In this document: piece after piece, positions 1 through 12,828 of the stretch
How the letters are laid out: the number at the start of each line of letters is the position of its first letter
Numbering within the stretch: position 1 is the stretch's first letter
Source: Batillaria attramentaria
Lineage: Eukaryota > Mollusca > Gastropoda > Batillariidae
NCBI GenBank assembly: GCA_018292915.2
Contig: JACVVK020000016.1
Coordinates: forward strand, 3,480,001-3,544,000
DNA: 64,000 nucleotides
Reading direction: 5' to 3'
Notes under the pieces: model-generated
Database searches by the model: none
What the model saw: the letters and a program-made list of their open reading frames with translations, nothing else
Told to the model about the DNA's origin: nothing
Program-made: the position numbers and the translations under genes

Positions 1-228
1 GATTGAAAAGGCGGCCGGAGTGAAGTACCTCGTGCGGTGTGAGCGAAATCTGGGTCTCGCCGAGGACTACTCTGGTGTCACAGTCACTCCGGCGAAGGTC
101 AGAATTTTTGAAAGGGGAAATGATCATCGCGATCTGCCAGAAACTGTACAGTGTCGCTTACACTAGCGGCGCTTACGCGTGGTACATGTACTCCCCTATA
201 CGAAAGTGGGCCCTCCCCCTCCCCCCTC

Positions 229-372
229 TTTCTCTTTAGCTGAATCAGTGGTAGAGCGTTGGACTCGGCTGGGACCAAATAATTTATTTGTGCTGGCCTC
301 AGCTTGGTGGAAAAGACCCATCTTGGTGGAAAACGACGTTAAACCCTCAAACACCCCAACACCCACCCTCTC
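229..372 (+). mobile_element. SINE copy of the same family, internally deleted
   Basis: Shares AGAGCGTTGGACT in the head, CCAAAT...TTTGTGCTGGCC in the body and GGTGGAAAACGACGTTAAAC in the tail with the copy at 21904. The anticodon loop and B box are missing, a deletion between CTCGG-like words. It lies just upstream of sulfatase copy 1. Confidence 0.65.
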
Positions 373-384
373 TCCGTGTCAGTG

Positions 385-419
<35 letters not shown>

Positions 420-672
420 GTTAGACTATAAGAAGGTACATGTAGTGAAATAGTACCCTGGAGTACTCAGTCAATTTCCTAAATGATAAACGCTCAGGTA
501 TGCTGACCCAACTACACAACAATCCTTATGAGTCAAAACAAATCTTATGCCACACTGACATTCATTTTGTGAATATATTGTCAGGTCCTGCATGCTGATG
601 AACTGTGGGCACGTCAGATGTCTGCAATCTCCATTTGACAGGTGTCCAGTATCGGTGATCAAAGTGATAACA

Positions 673-2516
673 ATGATATTGGGACTTCTGTCAACACTGG
701 CGGTGGCCAAAAGTGGGATGGTGGCAGCAGAGTCACCCCCAAACTTTCTTCTCATTGTGGCTGACGACCTTGGCTACGGTGACCTTGGGTGCTTTGGCAA
801 CACCACCTTGCGAACTCCAAACATCGACAGACTGGCGGCGGAGGGGGTCAAGCTAACACACAACCTTGCGGCGGAGTCTGTGTGCACACCCAGCAGGGCC
901 GCCTTCCTCACTGGACGCTACCCAGTACGATCAGGTGAGATCATCATACCTGAGGAGTTGAAGGGAAATGGATTCAATGCTGTATTTATATTTTTTAGTC
1001 GTATATTCCCTGCGTATGCGTCGCTCTATAATACTAGTACCCGTCAATTGATTATACCTGATCGTGGCTGACAGTTTGTGTCCACAGTCGGTTATTAACA
1101 CCAAATAGAAAAGGAAACGGTAGTGACTGCGAAGTGGTTACAAGTTAAGCGGTTACAAGTTATTAACACCAAAGACTAGGTGACGGGCAGGCAGGTTGGA
1201 CTAAAGGTCGTCGTCCACATTTCAACCGAAGTGATTCAACCTTCCAGCCGCGTTACTTTCTGTCCCAGCTGCGGTTGCTTTCCACTGTCAAGTTAAACTT
1301 GGTTCATTGCCTTCAACTGTCAGGTTCAGCTTGACGTCATTTTCAAGTTCAGTAGACAACTCTCTGATTGAGAAGTTGTAATACTTCGACCGTGGTTGGC
1401 TGGCTGGTCGTACATGTAACGTCTCAATAGGTTTGTCAGAAAACGTTTCATCGAATGCGCTCAATCCGTGCATCAGAATCAGTCACTTGGAACACAGTGT
1501 AGCATCTGAAACCATTATAGTGACTCTGGTTAGCGTATATGTTTCTCTGTACGTACGTAGAAGCGTACCGTGTACTGAACGGACGAGGTTATTTGGTTGC
1601 GGACTGAAGACCAGCTAGACAGCGCTAATTGGGTGGCTATTTTTAGCGACTTTGTCGATCGACGTGTTGTGCAGGTATGGAAGCGTAAGGCCAGAGAAAG
1701 TCAATTTTCTCCACTATTAGAAGTCGCACAGTCACGAAAATGGTCGCAATGGCCGAAAGGAAGATGTATTCATTTGGCAATAAGCGGCAGTTTTTTCCCC
1801 CTCAGAACCCATTACGAACATAGAGACTTTAATGCCCTTTTCCATCAAATAATCCTGATACCAAACACAGGGCAACGAGGACAGAGCCGGCACATGTGTT
1901 TGTTTGTTTCTTTCTTTCTTTCTTTGTTTTTGTTTGTTTTGGTGTTTTTTTTGCTCGTGGCCGGGATTCGAATTCAGACCCGGGGCACTGAAAGTCTAAC
2001 TCTGGCCCAGTCATCCCGGCTCCCCTCGAACCGTGGAAAATGACCACTAGTACGGGCACTAGCCTGTCTAACAGGGTGGTCAGGATTTCATCCCTACACT
2101 CTTGAATTTATTGACAATGCATCTGAAATGCAGGCATGGCAGCGTCTCACCCTCTGCGTGCGATTCTGTTCACGAGCTCCGCTACAGCTCTTCCTGCCAA
2201 CGAGACCACGTTTGCTGAAGTGGCCAAGACAGCCGGCTACGCTACAGCTTTCTTAGGTCAGTCTGCTGGTTTGTTGTTGTTGTTGTTTTAATGTTTGTTT
2301 TTTTAGACTTATTTTCATAACAAATACATATTACATTACATTACATTACATTTACATTACATTGTTACACTGTCGCGTATGTCATTGTCACCAGGCCCTT
2401 CCAGGCAGCAAATTTAAAACTTCCAGTTTGAATGAGACCGCGCGATGCGCAGCTGTATTTATTCGTATTTATACATTTGCACCTCTGTCTGTCTGTCTGT
2501 CTGTCTGTCTCCTGTC

Positions 2517-2549
<33 letters not shown>

Positions 2550-5537
2550 GTCTCTCTCTCTTTTAATGTAGTCGTCATTGAAGTTGGACTTATCCGCAAC
2601 AGGCAAATGGCACCTTGGCTGGAGCCTAGACCGGACGGACCCCATGCACACCCATCCACTGAACCAAGGTTTCGACTACTTTTACGGTGTGCCCTTCAGC
2701 TGTGCACCGGATTTTGGCGATCCACGTGACGTCATTTGGCGTCATTTGATGCCTAACGCCCCCTTTCAGATTCTTGCCACTTTTGTTTTGGTTTCCATGT
2801 CTGTAACCTTCCTTATTCGGAGAGGTTACATGGGCAAAGTGTTGGGTGTGTTGATCATACTCGTCACGGGACTCTTGTGTGGAGTGGTCTACTTCCATCT
2901 GAACAACATCAAACTGCTCAATTCGTTCTTCTTCAGGTAGGATGATGCAACTACAAGTGCAGCGTCTAATGGTTAAGAATACATATGCGAGAGGTCACCA
3001 ATGCGAGAGGTCAGGTCACTCGGGGCAAAGAATTTTTCCTTATCGTACGTGACACCGTTCATTCGGGCCGATCGTCGGGGGTTCTCTCCAGGTACACCGG
3101 CTCCCCCCACCCCCTGCTTTGGAAAGTTTCAGCCCACAAAATTTGTAAATAAATGCTAAATTCCGAAACTTAAATAGCTGAGCTGACCCTTCGCACCACG
3201 TGAATGTAATGTGTTCGTGTCCAGTATGTGAGAGAATGCATGTGATTCACGTGAGCGGGCGTGATGGGTTCAGTTCGCGGCGCTTTGAGCCAGTTCAAGA
3301 AATTGGGTAAAGCGCCTGTACAATACACAATTATTATTATTATTATTATTCCGATCCGAGGCGCTCAGAGTATGCCCATCAAGACTCTTTCCAACATAAT
3401 TCCGATTAGGAACATCCTGTAAATCCTCCCATCCGTATCAATAAAAAGGAGGAAATCTTTCCGTGACACGTGTACAAAAATCTCACGTTCAGGAACTACG
3501 ACCTGGTGGAGCAGCCCATCCACCTGCCCAGCGTCACCAGCAAGTTGGTCATGGAGAGTCAGCAGTACCTGCAGGCCCGACACGCAGACAACACACCATT
3601 CCTCCTGGTCGTTTCCTGGCTGCACGTCAAAGCGCCAGTCATCACCAGCCCGCAGTTCCGGGGCCGGTCCCAGCACGGACCTTACGGGGACGCTGTGGAG
3701 GAGATGGACTGGGGCGTGGGTCAGGTTCTGGACACGCTGGACCGTCTGGGGCTGGCGCACAACACCCTGGTCTACTTCACCTCTGACCACGGCGGGTCTC
3801 TTTTGGAGAAGGACTGGATGGGCCGACAAATGGGTGGATTCAATGGCCCGTTCAAAGGTACGTTAGTGACTGTACATTTTTCGCATGTTACATTAGAAGA
3901 TTCATATTTCGCACGTTACATTAGCAGATTCATTTTTTCGCATGCTACATTAACAGATTCTTTTTTGGCACGTCACATTAACAGATTCACTTTTACTTTA
4001 GCAGACTTTTGTTTTCGCATGTTACATTAGTAGATTTAATTTTCGCATGTTACATTAAAAGATACACAGTAGATTTATATTTCGCATGTTGCATTAGCAG
4101 AATCATTTAACCCATGTTACATTAGCAGATTCAGTACCATGGTGTTGTTCGTCACAGTGTATCGTCAGAGTGAAACCTGCTATGCTTGCGTTTTTGCGTT
4201 TTAGAGCATTGAGACAACGAATTCTCCTCCCCCCCCCCCCCCCCCCCCTCCTTCAAAAGTAACTGATCAGGCCCAGCCTGAGAATACCTACGAGGGGAAA
4301 CAAAAGGATGTGATTAAAAAAAGTTTACCCATGAACCCAGCGGAATACTGCTCTTGCACGTATTAATGGGCTTGTGTACAGGAGCAAAATCGGAAAGCGC
4401 CTCTGAAGGTGGCATCCGAGCTGCGGGTATCGTCCGCTGGCCAGTCAAAATTCCGGCAGGTCACGTGGTAGAGGAGCCGGTCAGTCTGATGGACGTGCTG
4501 CCCACTATAGCCAGTCTGCTGCACGTGCCGCTGCCCAGCGGCGTGACGCTTGACGGCAAGAACATGATGCCTCTGCTGACGGGCCGAACGTCAGTGTCAT
4601 CTCACGAGTTTCTCTTCCACTACTGTGGGGACCGTGTACACGCCGTCAGGTACAGACCGAGAACAGGTCAGTGTTTCGTTGGTGTGGTTCTTGATGGAAA
4701 TGAGACTAGGAAGTTTACGAGTGCATGTACTTTTCTTTAGCTTTGATGGGGCATTTTAATTGTTGCAACTGTTTCACACCACTACACCACACGCCAATAC
4801 TGATCTCCGCTGTCAAAACAGTGTTGTGCTCTGTTACAATGCTGTTTACTATTCATTTTAATTGTTGCAACTGTTTCACACCACTACACCACACGCCAAT
4901 ACTGATCTCCGCTGTCAAAACAGTGTTGTGCTCTGTTACAATGCTGTTTACTATTCGACGGCGATCTAAAAAAGTTTAAACCAAGTCAGTGAATGTAGAA
5001 TATTTTACAACGGACACATGCACAGAAGCTCATTCCTGAAGTATAAACGGTTTGGAACTGAACGCATACTAATTTTTTTTTTCTGGGGGGAGGGGATGGG
5101 GGAGGCCGGGGAAGGAATAATCATGGACATTGGTTGCTGTCGGTTAGAAGGCTTTTATTTCCATTTTTAATCGTAACAACTGCTTTCCCTAAACAGGATC
5201 GTCAGTGATGAAGCTTCTTCTTAAAACACGCGACTACAGCACGAAACCAGCAAATGCATTTTTCCGGTGCCATGATGCCATTGACCTTGACCCTCCTCAC
5301 CTGTACGACATGACCTCTGACCCGAGTGAGAACTCTCCCCTTGACCTTGGGCAGCACCAGGAGGAGGTCTCGGCTATGATGGCGGCGCTGGAGAAGCACG
5401 AGAGGAGTGTGGTGCCCGTCCCTTCCCAGTTCGCGTTCGTTTCCATGCTACCGCGTCCATGGAAGCAACCTTGCTGCAATTTTCCCGCATGCGCATGTGA
5501 CGACGAAAAGTTCCTGGGAATGTTTGATGACTGGTGA
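673..5537 (+). CDS. STS-like: steryl-sulfatase (arylsulfatase C)-like, copy 1; six exons
   Basis: Exons: 673-934, 2134-2256, 2603-2936, 3493-3857, 4382-4666, 5197-5537; total 1710 nt, 569 residues, close to human STS (583). All junctions are GT-AG with phases 1,1,2,1,1 and the frame stays open to TGA at 5535-5537. Seen: an N-terminal hydrophobic signal (start ATG 673 gives [12 protein letters not shown]; an upstream in-frame ATG at 592 is possible but would bury the signal); metal-binding ADDLGYGD; the sulfatase signature [12 protein letters not shown], whose Cys would become formylglycine; [21 protein letters not shown]. Exon 3 encodes two adjacent hydrophobic helices, the ER-membrane hairpin typical of STS rather than soluble arylsulfatases. 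The Cys-rich tail ([12 protein letters not shown]) also matches the family. Expected role: hydrolysis of steroid or aryl sulfates on the lumenal face of the ER; the substrate cannot be read from sequence. Copy 2 lies 17 kb downstream. No AATAAA is visible close after the stop; microsatellite and a LINE remnant follow at once. Confidence 0.9.
1439..1754. repeat. dispersed repeat shared with 25899-26217, copy in intron 1 of sulfatase copy 1
   Basis: Words TTTCATCGAATGCGCT, CAGAATCAGTCA, TTGGTTGCGGACT, GGTGGCTATTTTTAG, TTTGTCGA and GTCACGAAAA occur in the same order and spacing as in the second copy. No coding potential. Confidence 0.75.
1929..2060 (-). mobile_element. possible tRNA-derived repeat in intron 1 of sulfatase copy 1
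   Basis: The minus strand reads CCGGGTCTGAATTCGAATCC, a B-box-like word, preceded by TGACTGGGCCAGAGTTAGAC. The A box is weak. A T-rich tract lies beside it. Confidence 0.4.
3180..3352 (+). repeat. probable retroposon tail with (ATT)n in intron 3 of sulfatase copy 1
   Basis: GGCGCTTTGAGCC, AAAGCGCCTGTACAATACAC, then (ATT)n: the arrangement of a 3' retroposon end with a microsatellite tail. The family is not identified. Confidence 0.35.
3857..3862 (+). other. splice donor of sulfatase copy 1 exon 4
   Basis: TTCAAAG|gtacgt; the minisatellite begins only about 20 nt inside the intron, so expansion there could affect splicing. Confidence 0.6.
3877..4131 (+). repeat. minisatellite of about 30-bp units, intron 4 of sulfatase copy 1
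   Basis: About nine degenerate copies of TTCGCATGTTACATTAGCAG followed by ATTCA. Confidence 0.8.
4752..4955 (+). repeat. exact tandem duplication, 102-bp unit, intron 5 of sulfatase copy 1
   Basis: Units 4752-4853 and 4854-4955 appear identical base for base (start CATTTTAATTGTTGCAACTG). The identity implies a very recent duplication or an assembly artefact. Confidence 0.85.
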
Positions 5538-5540
5538 TTG

Positions 5541-5649
<109 letters not shown>

Positions 5650-5654
5650 TGAGT

Positions 5655-8300
5655 GAGTGAATTCTCTTTATTTTACGAGGATAAAAGTATTAAGCACATG
5701 TGCTTGTCTTCCAACTTGTCCTGGAAAGAAAAACACAGTTAAACAAAAGACAAAAAAGACGCACAATTCAAAAAGCTATAACAACACCAGAATAGCTAAC
5801 ATACCTTACATAGACAGGTAACCAACACGGAACACAGACATTATGGGATAATGCATAGCATAGAAACATACTAAAAGCAAAAGAGATAATATGACATAGA
5901 ACTCAACTCGAAATATTATAAAACAACACATCAGTTGATTGCAGTAAGAGGTCGAACAAGAATCAGCAATTTGGATCGTAGAACTCCAGGATATCTGCAA
6001 AAGGAAGCTTCTGATGTGCTTCTTAAAAGTAACTGTGGACGACAGTTGCTTCAGAGCGAACGGGAGTGAATTCCGCACAGACACTGCAGAAAACGTGAAA
6101 TTGGTTTTGTAAGGGTCCATTTTTGGCAGGGGATGGTTAAATTGTGCTGGGAATGTGGGTTTCGGGATGGTGCATAACGAAATAGAGAAAACAAATAATG
6201 GGGGGTTTCTGTTTTAAGAAGTCTGAACATGGCTACACTTTTGTTGAAGAAAAATTGCTTTTGCAGTGGAAGAAGGTCGAGCATTTTAAGTTTGTCGTCA
6301 GTGCTCATCTCACTGTTCAGAACTAGAATCTTGGCTGCCCGCCTATGAAGAGAGTTCAGTTTCTTCGTCAATCATGTGAACTTCACTACATCTATCCCAA
6401 ACAACAGAAACATAATTGAGATGGGACGGACTGGACATGGGCGTAGTAAAACAGCTTTAGTGCTTGACAGTCTACAAAATGCTTCAACTGTGACATTAAG
6501 AAGATAATTGCGGGAGACTTTTTTACAGACTGACTGAACATGAGGTTTCCACTTTAACTGATCATCTATAATGACACCGAGTAGTCGGTGTTCATGTACA
6601 GTATACGCCGGATATAAGAAACTCGAGGGGGGTGAATTTTTTGGTTTCTTATATCCGAGTTTTCTTATATCTGAAAGTCGGATAAAAGAAAGTATTTTGA
6701 AAAATATTTCTTATAACCGAGTTCAGTGAAAAAAAGGTTTAAAACATTTCTTTTTTCTCAGTTCGTGTATGTTTTGCATTAAATTAAGAAATATCTGGTT
6801 TCTCTTAAAGACCTGCAATATACACCAGTGCGCTTGTGTCCTTCCATGTCAGATTTTTTTGTTTGAACATGAAAATACTGTTTTTGCTTCCCAACTGTAG
6901 CGCTGGCGGTCATGTGGTAAGAAAAAACAAAACAAAAAGAAAAAAAAACAACAACCAAACCAACCAACCAACCAACCAACCAACCAAACAAACAAACAAA
7001 AAAGAACTAAGGGGAGAGAGAGAGAGAGAATTCCCTTGTATTTATAGGATATATTAAAAGTGCATTATGTATCAACTTTTGATCTATAAAACACTCGTCC
7101 CATTAGAGTATGATATGCGATGCTTTCCGTGTCTAATTTGGCTGAAAAAAAGCTGCAAATTAGCGGGTTTTTTTCTGTTGGGAGGGGGAAGGGGGATGGA
7201 GGAAAGATGGACCACGTATATTGTCAAACAAAGGAATTGATCAACAGTTAGTCTAATACTGATAGTTTTATTCTCCTTAACGCGAGCCCTGTAGACAGAG
7301 ACAGACATACAGAGAGAGAGAGAGAGAGAGAGAGACTGAGCTCCCAATCAGGCAAAAAACAAAATAATAATAAAAACAACATATAACAATAGAACAACAA
7401 AAAATGCATCTCGTATTTTTTCTTCTTGCCAACATTCAATTTTGCACGGAACACAATGGTAAAGAACCAATTCAAGAAAAGAAAATCATGCGCCATCATG
7501 TGCCTGTCCTAAGTGACGTCAGACCTGACCTGTTTTCTTAGAATGAGTGAAATTTTCTTGGAAATGTACTTTCGGTTTCTTACAATGAGTGAAATTTTCT
7601 TGGAAATGTACTTTCGGTTTCTTATATCCGAGTTTTTGTATCAAGCGGGACAAGAAATTTGCTTTCCTAAAACCGAGTTTTCTTATAAGCGAGTTTCTTG
7701 TATCCGAGTTTTTGTAATACATAATAAAGAAGAGTTTGGCCGGGGGGAAAAAATTCGTTGGCAATAACCGAGTTTTCTTATATCCGAGTTGCTTATATCC
7801 GGCGTCCACTGTACTTGCCGGATGGAAACGGTCCCAAGGTGTAAGTTTAGAGCTAACGGCTGCAGTTGGTGTTTTTTTTTTCTGGTCGTTATTACCACAG
7901 ATTCGGTTTTAGATGGGTTTGCTACCATACGGTTACATTGACACCAGTCCACTGTTTCATTTAGGCTCTGTTGAAGACAACTAGAAGGGAATCTAGAGTT
8001 TTTGCTGAGGCGTGAATGGTGGTATCAGCGAACATGTCGCATGACGTACGGGGATGGGTTAAGCTTTGTGGAAGATCATTAATAAAGCGACAAAACAACA
8101 GTGGACTAAGAACAGACCCCTGGGGAACTCCGCACGAAATATCACCTAGAGTAGACACTGAACCAGAGAGAGAGAGAGAGGGTGAGTGTGAGGTCGGCCA
8201 AGTTTTTTTTTTCTTCCGTGGATCCAGTGAGCAACCAAGAGGATAGGCCCACTTCACTCAGGTACGAGAAAACGCCGGCACCACGTTAGTATATTAATTT
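5655..8300 (-). pseudogene. decayed non-LTR retrotransposon (LINE-type reverse transcriptase), minus strand, split by a DNA transposon
   Basis: On the minus strand, 8257-7961 encodes a reverse transcriptase core (DISCGVPQGSVLSPLLF, FINDLP, then MFADTTIHA). The catalytic FADD motif has lost one Asp. About 7975 the frame shifts into DWCQCNRMVANPSKTE. Past the inserted element the same protein continues from about 6590 down to 5806 (LLGVIIDDQLKW, then KKLNSLHRRAAKIL, then FSAVSVRNSLP), the C-terminal part of LINE ORF2 proteins. Its 3' end abuts an ATTCACTCACTCAC tail next to microsatellite at about 5655. Several frameshifts and stops make it inactive. The family (CR1/jockey-like or other) is not resolved. 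Confidence 0.75.
6599..7811. mobile_element. non-autonomous pogo/Tc1-mariner-like DNA transposon with TA duplication
   Basis: Left end CAGTATACGCCGGATATAAG and, inverted at the right end, CAGTGGACGCCGGATATAAG form terminal inverted repeats; both ends are flanked by TA (6597-6598, 7812-7813). The element is 1,213 bp and interrupts the LINE coding sequence. Inside, the TTATATCCGAGTTT word recurs many times near both ends, plus a tandem 41-bp repeat around 7540-7625. No transposase is seen. Confidence 0.75.
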
Positions 8301-11300
8301 TATCCTTGGCCGGAGCTCGTCGTCGAGGTCATTACCGTGCAGATTGCGTGCACGACTTGCTGAGTAAGTTGCTCCGGTAACCCACAGGAAAAAGAATCAC
8401 TTCATCAATGCATAACAACTAGGCAAAACACATGACAACTGTACAAACTTCGGGATAAGTCATGTAAAGTGTGGATGTAAATATAGTGATATGCAACATT
8501 TAAAGTAGTCATTATGTTGTGTCACTGAGGAGGAAGCCGTAACCTGTGTCTTATCGCTTTGTATCGTATTTAATCATCATTTTTAACGATGTGCAACGTA
8601 TGACTGTGATGTATGTGTGTCTTGATAATTTCCTCTCCATAGTGCAATGAAGTAATGAAGTCCACTGAAGTATGATTTGATTTGGGTTGATTCGATGAAA
8701 GTGCGATCTTCTGAGTGGCGTCTGAGTACGATGTTAGCAGTTTGGACCTTGGGCAGGGGAAGGGCCTGCACATCAGAGATCACTCAGGGGAAGTAAACAC
8801 TAGTAAGCGGCTGTTGTATCCAGCCCCGTTGGCCCAGTGGTTCCTCACTCTTTAGGAACGACTTTACCTGGCATGGGTCTACGGTTATGTCGGACATTTC
8901 GTAACCATGTTTCATTTTTTTTTATATCTCAGCTTATATTAATGGCAGATACACGGAAGCATTCATACACACTCATTTGTCACATGTTTCCGTGGCGTGA
9001 TGTGTGTAACGTTTTAGAAAATAAAATGCCTTTATAACTGTAGATAAACTGTGACGTACCCAGAAAGCTTCGTTTAGTGACGGACTCGGAAAAGTTTAAT
9101 ATTATCATATTGTACAACTGTTTTCTTCTTTGTATATTTGGCTAGTTCGTATTATTGCAGAAAGGCTCCAGATAATAATTAAGTTCATAGACTGACTGCA
9201 TCAGCCGGGCAGCGTAATGCGTTGTCAGCAAAGGGCTCAAAAATAATATGCCAGTTTGCAGTTTGTGCCCTCCTTTGCAATTATACAGGAGTAGCACCAT
9301 AAACGCACTTCCAAAACCAGGCACTGAACGCACGACATGGAAAAACACACCGGCTAGCGTGGAGTTGTGGAAATTGTCCCCTCTAATATGGGTACGCTCC
9401 TAGCGGGAAGTCTTTTAAAAGTAGATCACGTCATTCACCAGACGGGGTCGCACCCACATTGTTTGTAGCGCGTCCGCGTACGCCATTTTGTCTTGCTACT
9501 GGGGGAGCTTCTCGGAATAAGTCAGTGTAATTAGTTGTGTAGACCTGGTAAGCAGTCTGCCTTCCGACATGTAGGAGAAAGTTCTTCATGCTTCACGGTG
9601 TGAATTTCAAGTGTGAAGTTGTTGACACGATGGTGGCATGATTGTGCAGTGCATGTGTTTTTTTGTGTGTGATAGATAATTGCCATGTTCTGAGGAAATA
9701 CTCGCAGCGACTGCTAAGCTTCTTAATTCAAACTGAACATGAGAAGCCTTTGCACTGACGTAAAACAACGGCTGGCACTGAGTCGGCAAGCTGAAATGAA
9801 AACTGCTGGTAAAATGTTAACATGAATGGCCATGTGTACTATTTTGTTGACGTATCGCTCCGTATGCCGAATGAAAAGGAACGTTTCTTAGACAGTGCAA
9901 CAGAATATTTATTCGAGGACGAATATGACAGCTGCTGAGTGTTGGCAATGACATCTACGTAAGAACACTTCTGTGCGGCTTTAGGCACTGACATTTCATT
10001 GCGTAGGCTACTAGCAAAATATGTGTAGCTGTGTTCCATGCGGCCGACGACAATTTCAACAACGGAATTTATGTGCGTACACATACCCGTCCAAGCGTAA
10101 AGCCAGAGGGTTAAGAAAGTTTACGTACGTGTTCACTTGAACATTCGCTTTCCTTTTTAAGCCTGTCGTAAGCTTTCGTCGTCGTATGATATGTTTCAGT
10201 CAGTCTTTCGTTTACTACGGATGGCACACACTCAGTACGACAGTATCGTGAATGGCGGCAACCGCCGTTTCATAGCTGTGGAGTGACAATAATTATGTAT
10301 TTTTAAAAAAATGATTAAAAAGGCGTTCTCAAGTCAGTTTCAGTCCGTTTGTGTCTGTGTACGCACAAATGAAAGTTGATCGTGTATCGCCTATGACGTG
10401 AATCTAGCATGGTGACGGAGTGACGGATCGGCTAGCAGCGAGGGATCAGCTGTCGGCGAGAATTCCCGTACGGCAAAATCCCACGAATATTCTCGTAAAG
10501 AAAGGAACTACTGTCATCCTGATATTAGTGTCAAGGAGCAGTTGGACTCCACTATATAGTCGTTTCACATCTGATACGGACCAACGCAGAGCTTTCCCTA
10601 TGTAAGTATATTTTATTTGTCAGTTTCCTTACCGCAGCACATGAACTGAAAGCGGGCCTTTTAAGACTACGAGTTGAATCACGTTTTTCACTGTTTGCGT
10701 GTAAGAATATGAAAATAAACCGGACCATTTCAAGTGTATTTTCTGTTGCTCCACCACACTACTAATTTAGCGCCTCGGAATATTCGGGCAGTACTTTTTT
10801 TTTTTTTTTTTTGGGGGGTGGGGGAGAGAGGGTAAGCCGGACGCAGGTCTGTGCATGAGTAATATGTTATCATTCACTGATTTTGTTTACGTGTTTTCAC
10901 TTACAATTAAGTGTAACCCCATTCTCAACTGCGAAGTGCTATTGACATTCGACGGACGAACTTGACAGGTGAAAACTTTAGATAAGAACAATATTCGAGA
11001 AATTCACTCCTTTAACATTTGTAATTTTTGTGATTTATCCGTCTAAAGTTCAGAGAGCCCCGAGACACGGAAGAGCTGTGGCGCTACCACACCTTTAGTA
11101 AACATGTTTGGGCTATATAGACGCCAACAGCCCGCAGAAAAACCTATTAGGACACACACAAGGATTTTCTAAAGGTACAGAAATCGAACTGAATTGAACT
11201 GAATAGAAAACCACGGTTTGATCGGCGCATTTCGTGATGTCAGCTGAACATGGCATTCAACCCCTACACTCGCGCGGATTCATGCAAATGTTTCGTGATT

Positions 11301-12523
11301 GTTATGTTACAAATCAATTCATACACCTTTTACCTTTTTTTTTCTTTTTTTTTAAAGATAGATGTGCAAATCACGTTTTGGCGCTGTGGTTGTTTGCTTC
11401 GGGACAGATTGAAGTAGCGCGAAAAAAAAAAAAAAACAAATCTTAATAAATAAAATCCGATATAATTCTGCCGTGTGGAGACTGGGATGGTAAAGATGTT
11501 AATTAAAACACACGTCATGTGTGCTGCGCCTCTGTCCATTGTCAGGACGCACATTGATACCTCACCAAGACGCTCAACAGACAGTACACGTCCTTACAAG
11601 TGACGGACTCACAAAATGCATGTCATGGCCCGCATGCTATTATTGTCTACATTAACAAAAGGCTGCGTGTGATGAGGACATAAATCATCTCGACCTGCGA
11701 CATACGGACGTCCTGGAGAAATTTAATCCAAGCTAAAGCTAGATCTGGAATGGATGGGTGTGGGGTTGGGGTTCGGGGTGTCACGCAACGCTACCTCTTC
11801 TGAGTTGACGATCATGCTTGTTGTTCGGAAGCAAATTTTAGTCAGGTATCTGGAGAAAATGAACCGAAGAGAACTTCAGAGGCCGAAACATTGGAGAGTG
11901 CTCGTCACGGTTTTCACCATTATTTTCACTTTCACATATATTGTATGTTAGGAAACGGTAATGGGTATTCTAATATCTTAAACTCAGTCGCAACTAAAAT
12001 CGAAAGAAACTATTCAAATGCTACAAATAAGGGGGTATATTGAAATAACTTTCTTTGTCATTACAACACATGCCGTGAAAATCGCTGCACTTTACTTTTA
12101 AATGAATTTCTCATTCTCCAATCATTATTCGAGCTTAGTTTTAGGAATATCGACACTACCGATCCCCATGATGTTTTAAACACGGGTACACCAACTAAGG
12201 AATGACTGGCGCCACTTTTGATGTGTCGCGCCTTTTTTTGTTTTTTGTTTTGAGCACCCCTTTGCATTTCAACGTGAATAAGATACGCGGTCGAAAGATC
12301 CCACTTGTAGCAAGAGCATATTTAGCTCAAATGGATATCAGTATTATTCCGATTTTAACGCAGGCATACTCGCTAACCTGATCAGATAGTTTAGAATACT
12401 TTTTTTTAATTTTTTTTATCAGTTATTGTAAAGAAAGTTGACGATATCAAGATTTATCTAAGAATCGAGACGACTGAAATTTCCACAACTGAGGACTAAC
12501 ACTCCATGGCGCCGGGTATTCTC

Positions 12524-12528
<5 letters not shown>
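8301..12528. other. intergenic stretch without supported gene
   Basis: About 4.2 kb with only short open frames, no recognisable protein, and scattered homopolymers (T/G run at 10797-10816, A runs near 11420). No clear promoter or RNA gene was seen. It separates the LINE remnant from the nSTAND-ankyrin gene. Confidence 0.6.

Positions 12529-12594
<66 letters not shown>
12529..12594 (+). repeat. (GT)n microsatellite
   Basis: Uninterrupted TG dinucleotides over about 66 nt upstream of the nSTAND-ankyrin start codon. Confidence 0.9.
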
Positions 12595-12596
<2 letters not shown>

Positions 12597-12828
12597 CACT
12601 TCAGAAAAACTTTTTTGTCAAAGCTGCAGACGATCTAAGAGCAGAGATGGTTAATCAATGAATTTCAAAAGATGTGCACTTCACTCAATCGAAATTGATA
12701 TTACTAACACCGAGTAAACAAGGTGAGCACAGAGTTGAACAGTTGCAAGTTTGCATAACATCACAGTACATGTTGTTCATCGGAAATGACACGCACTTTT
12801 ACACCATTTTCCAATCAAGGTAAAGAAA

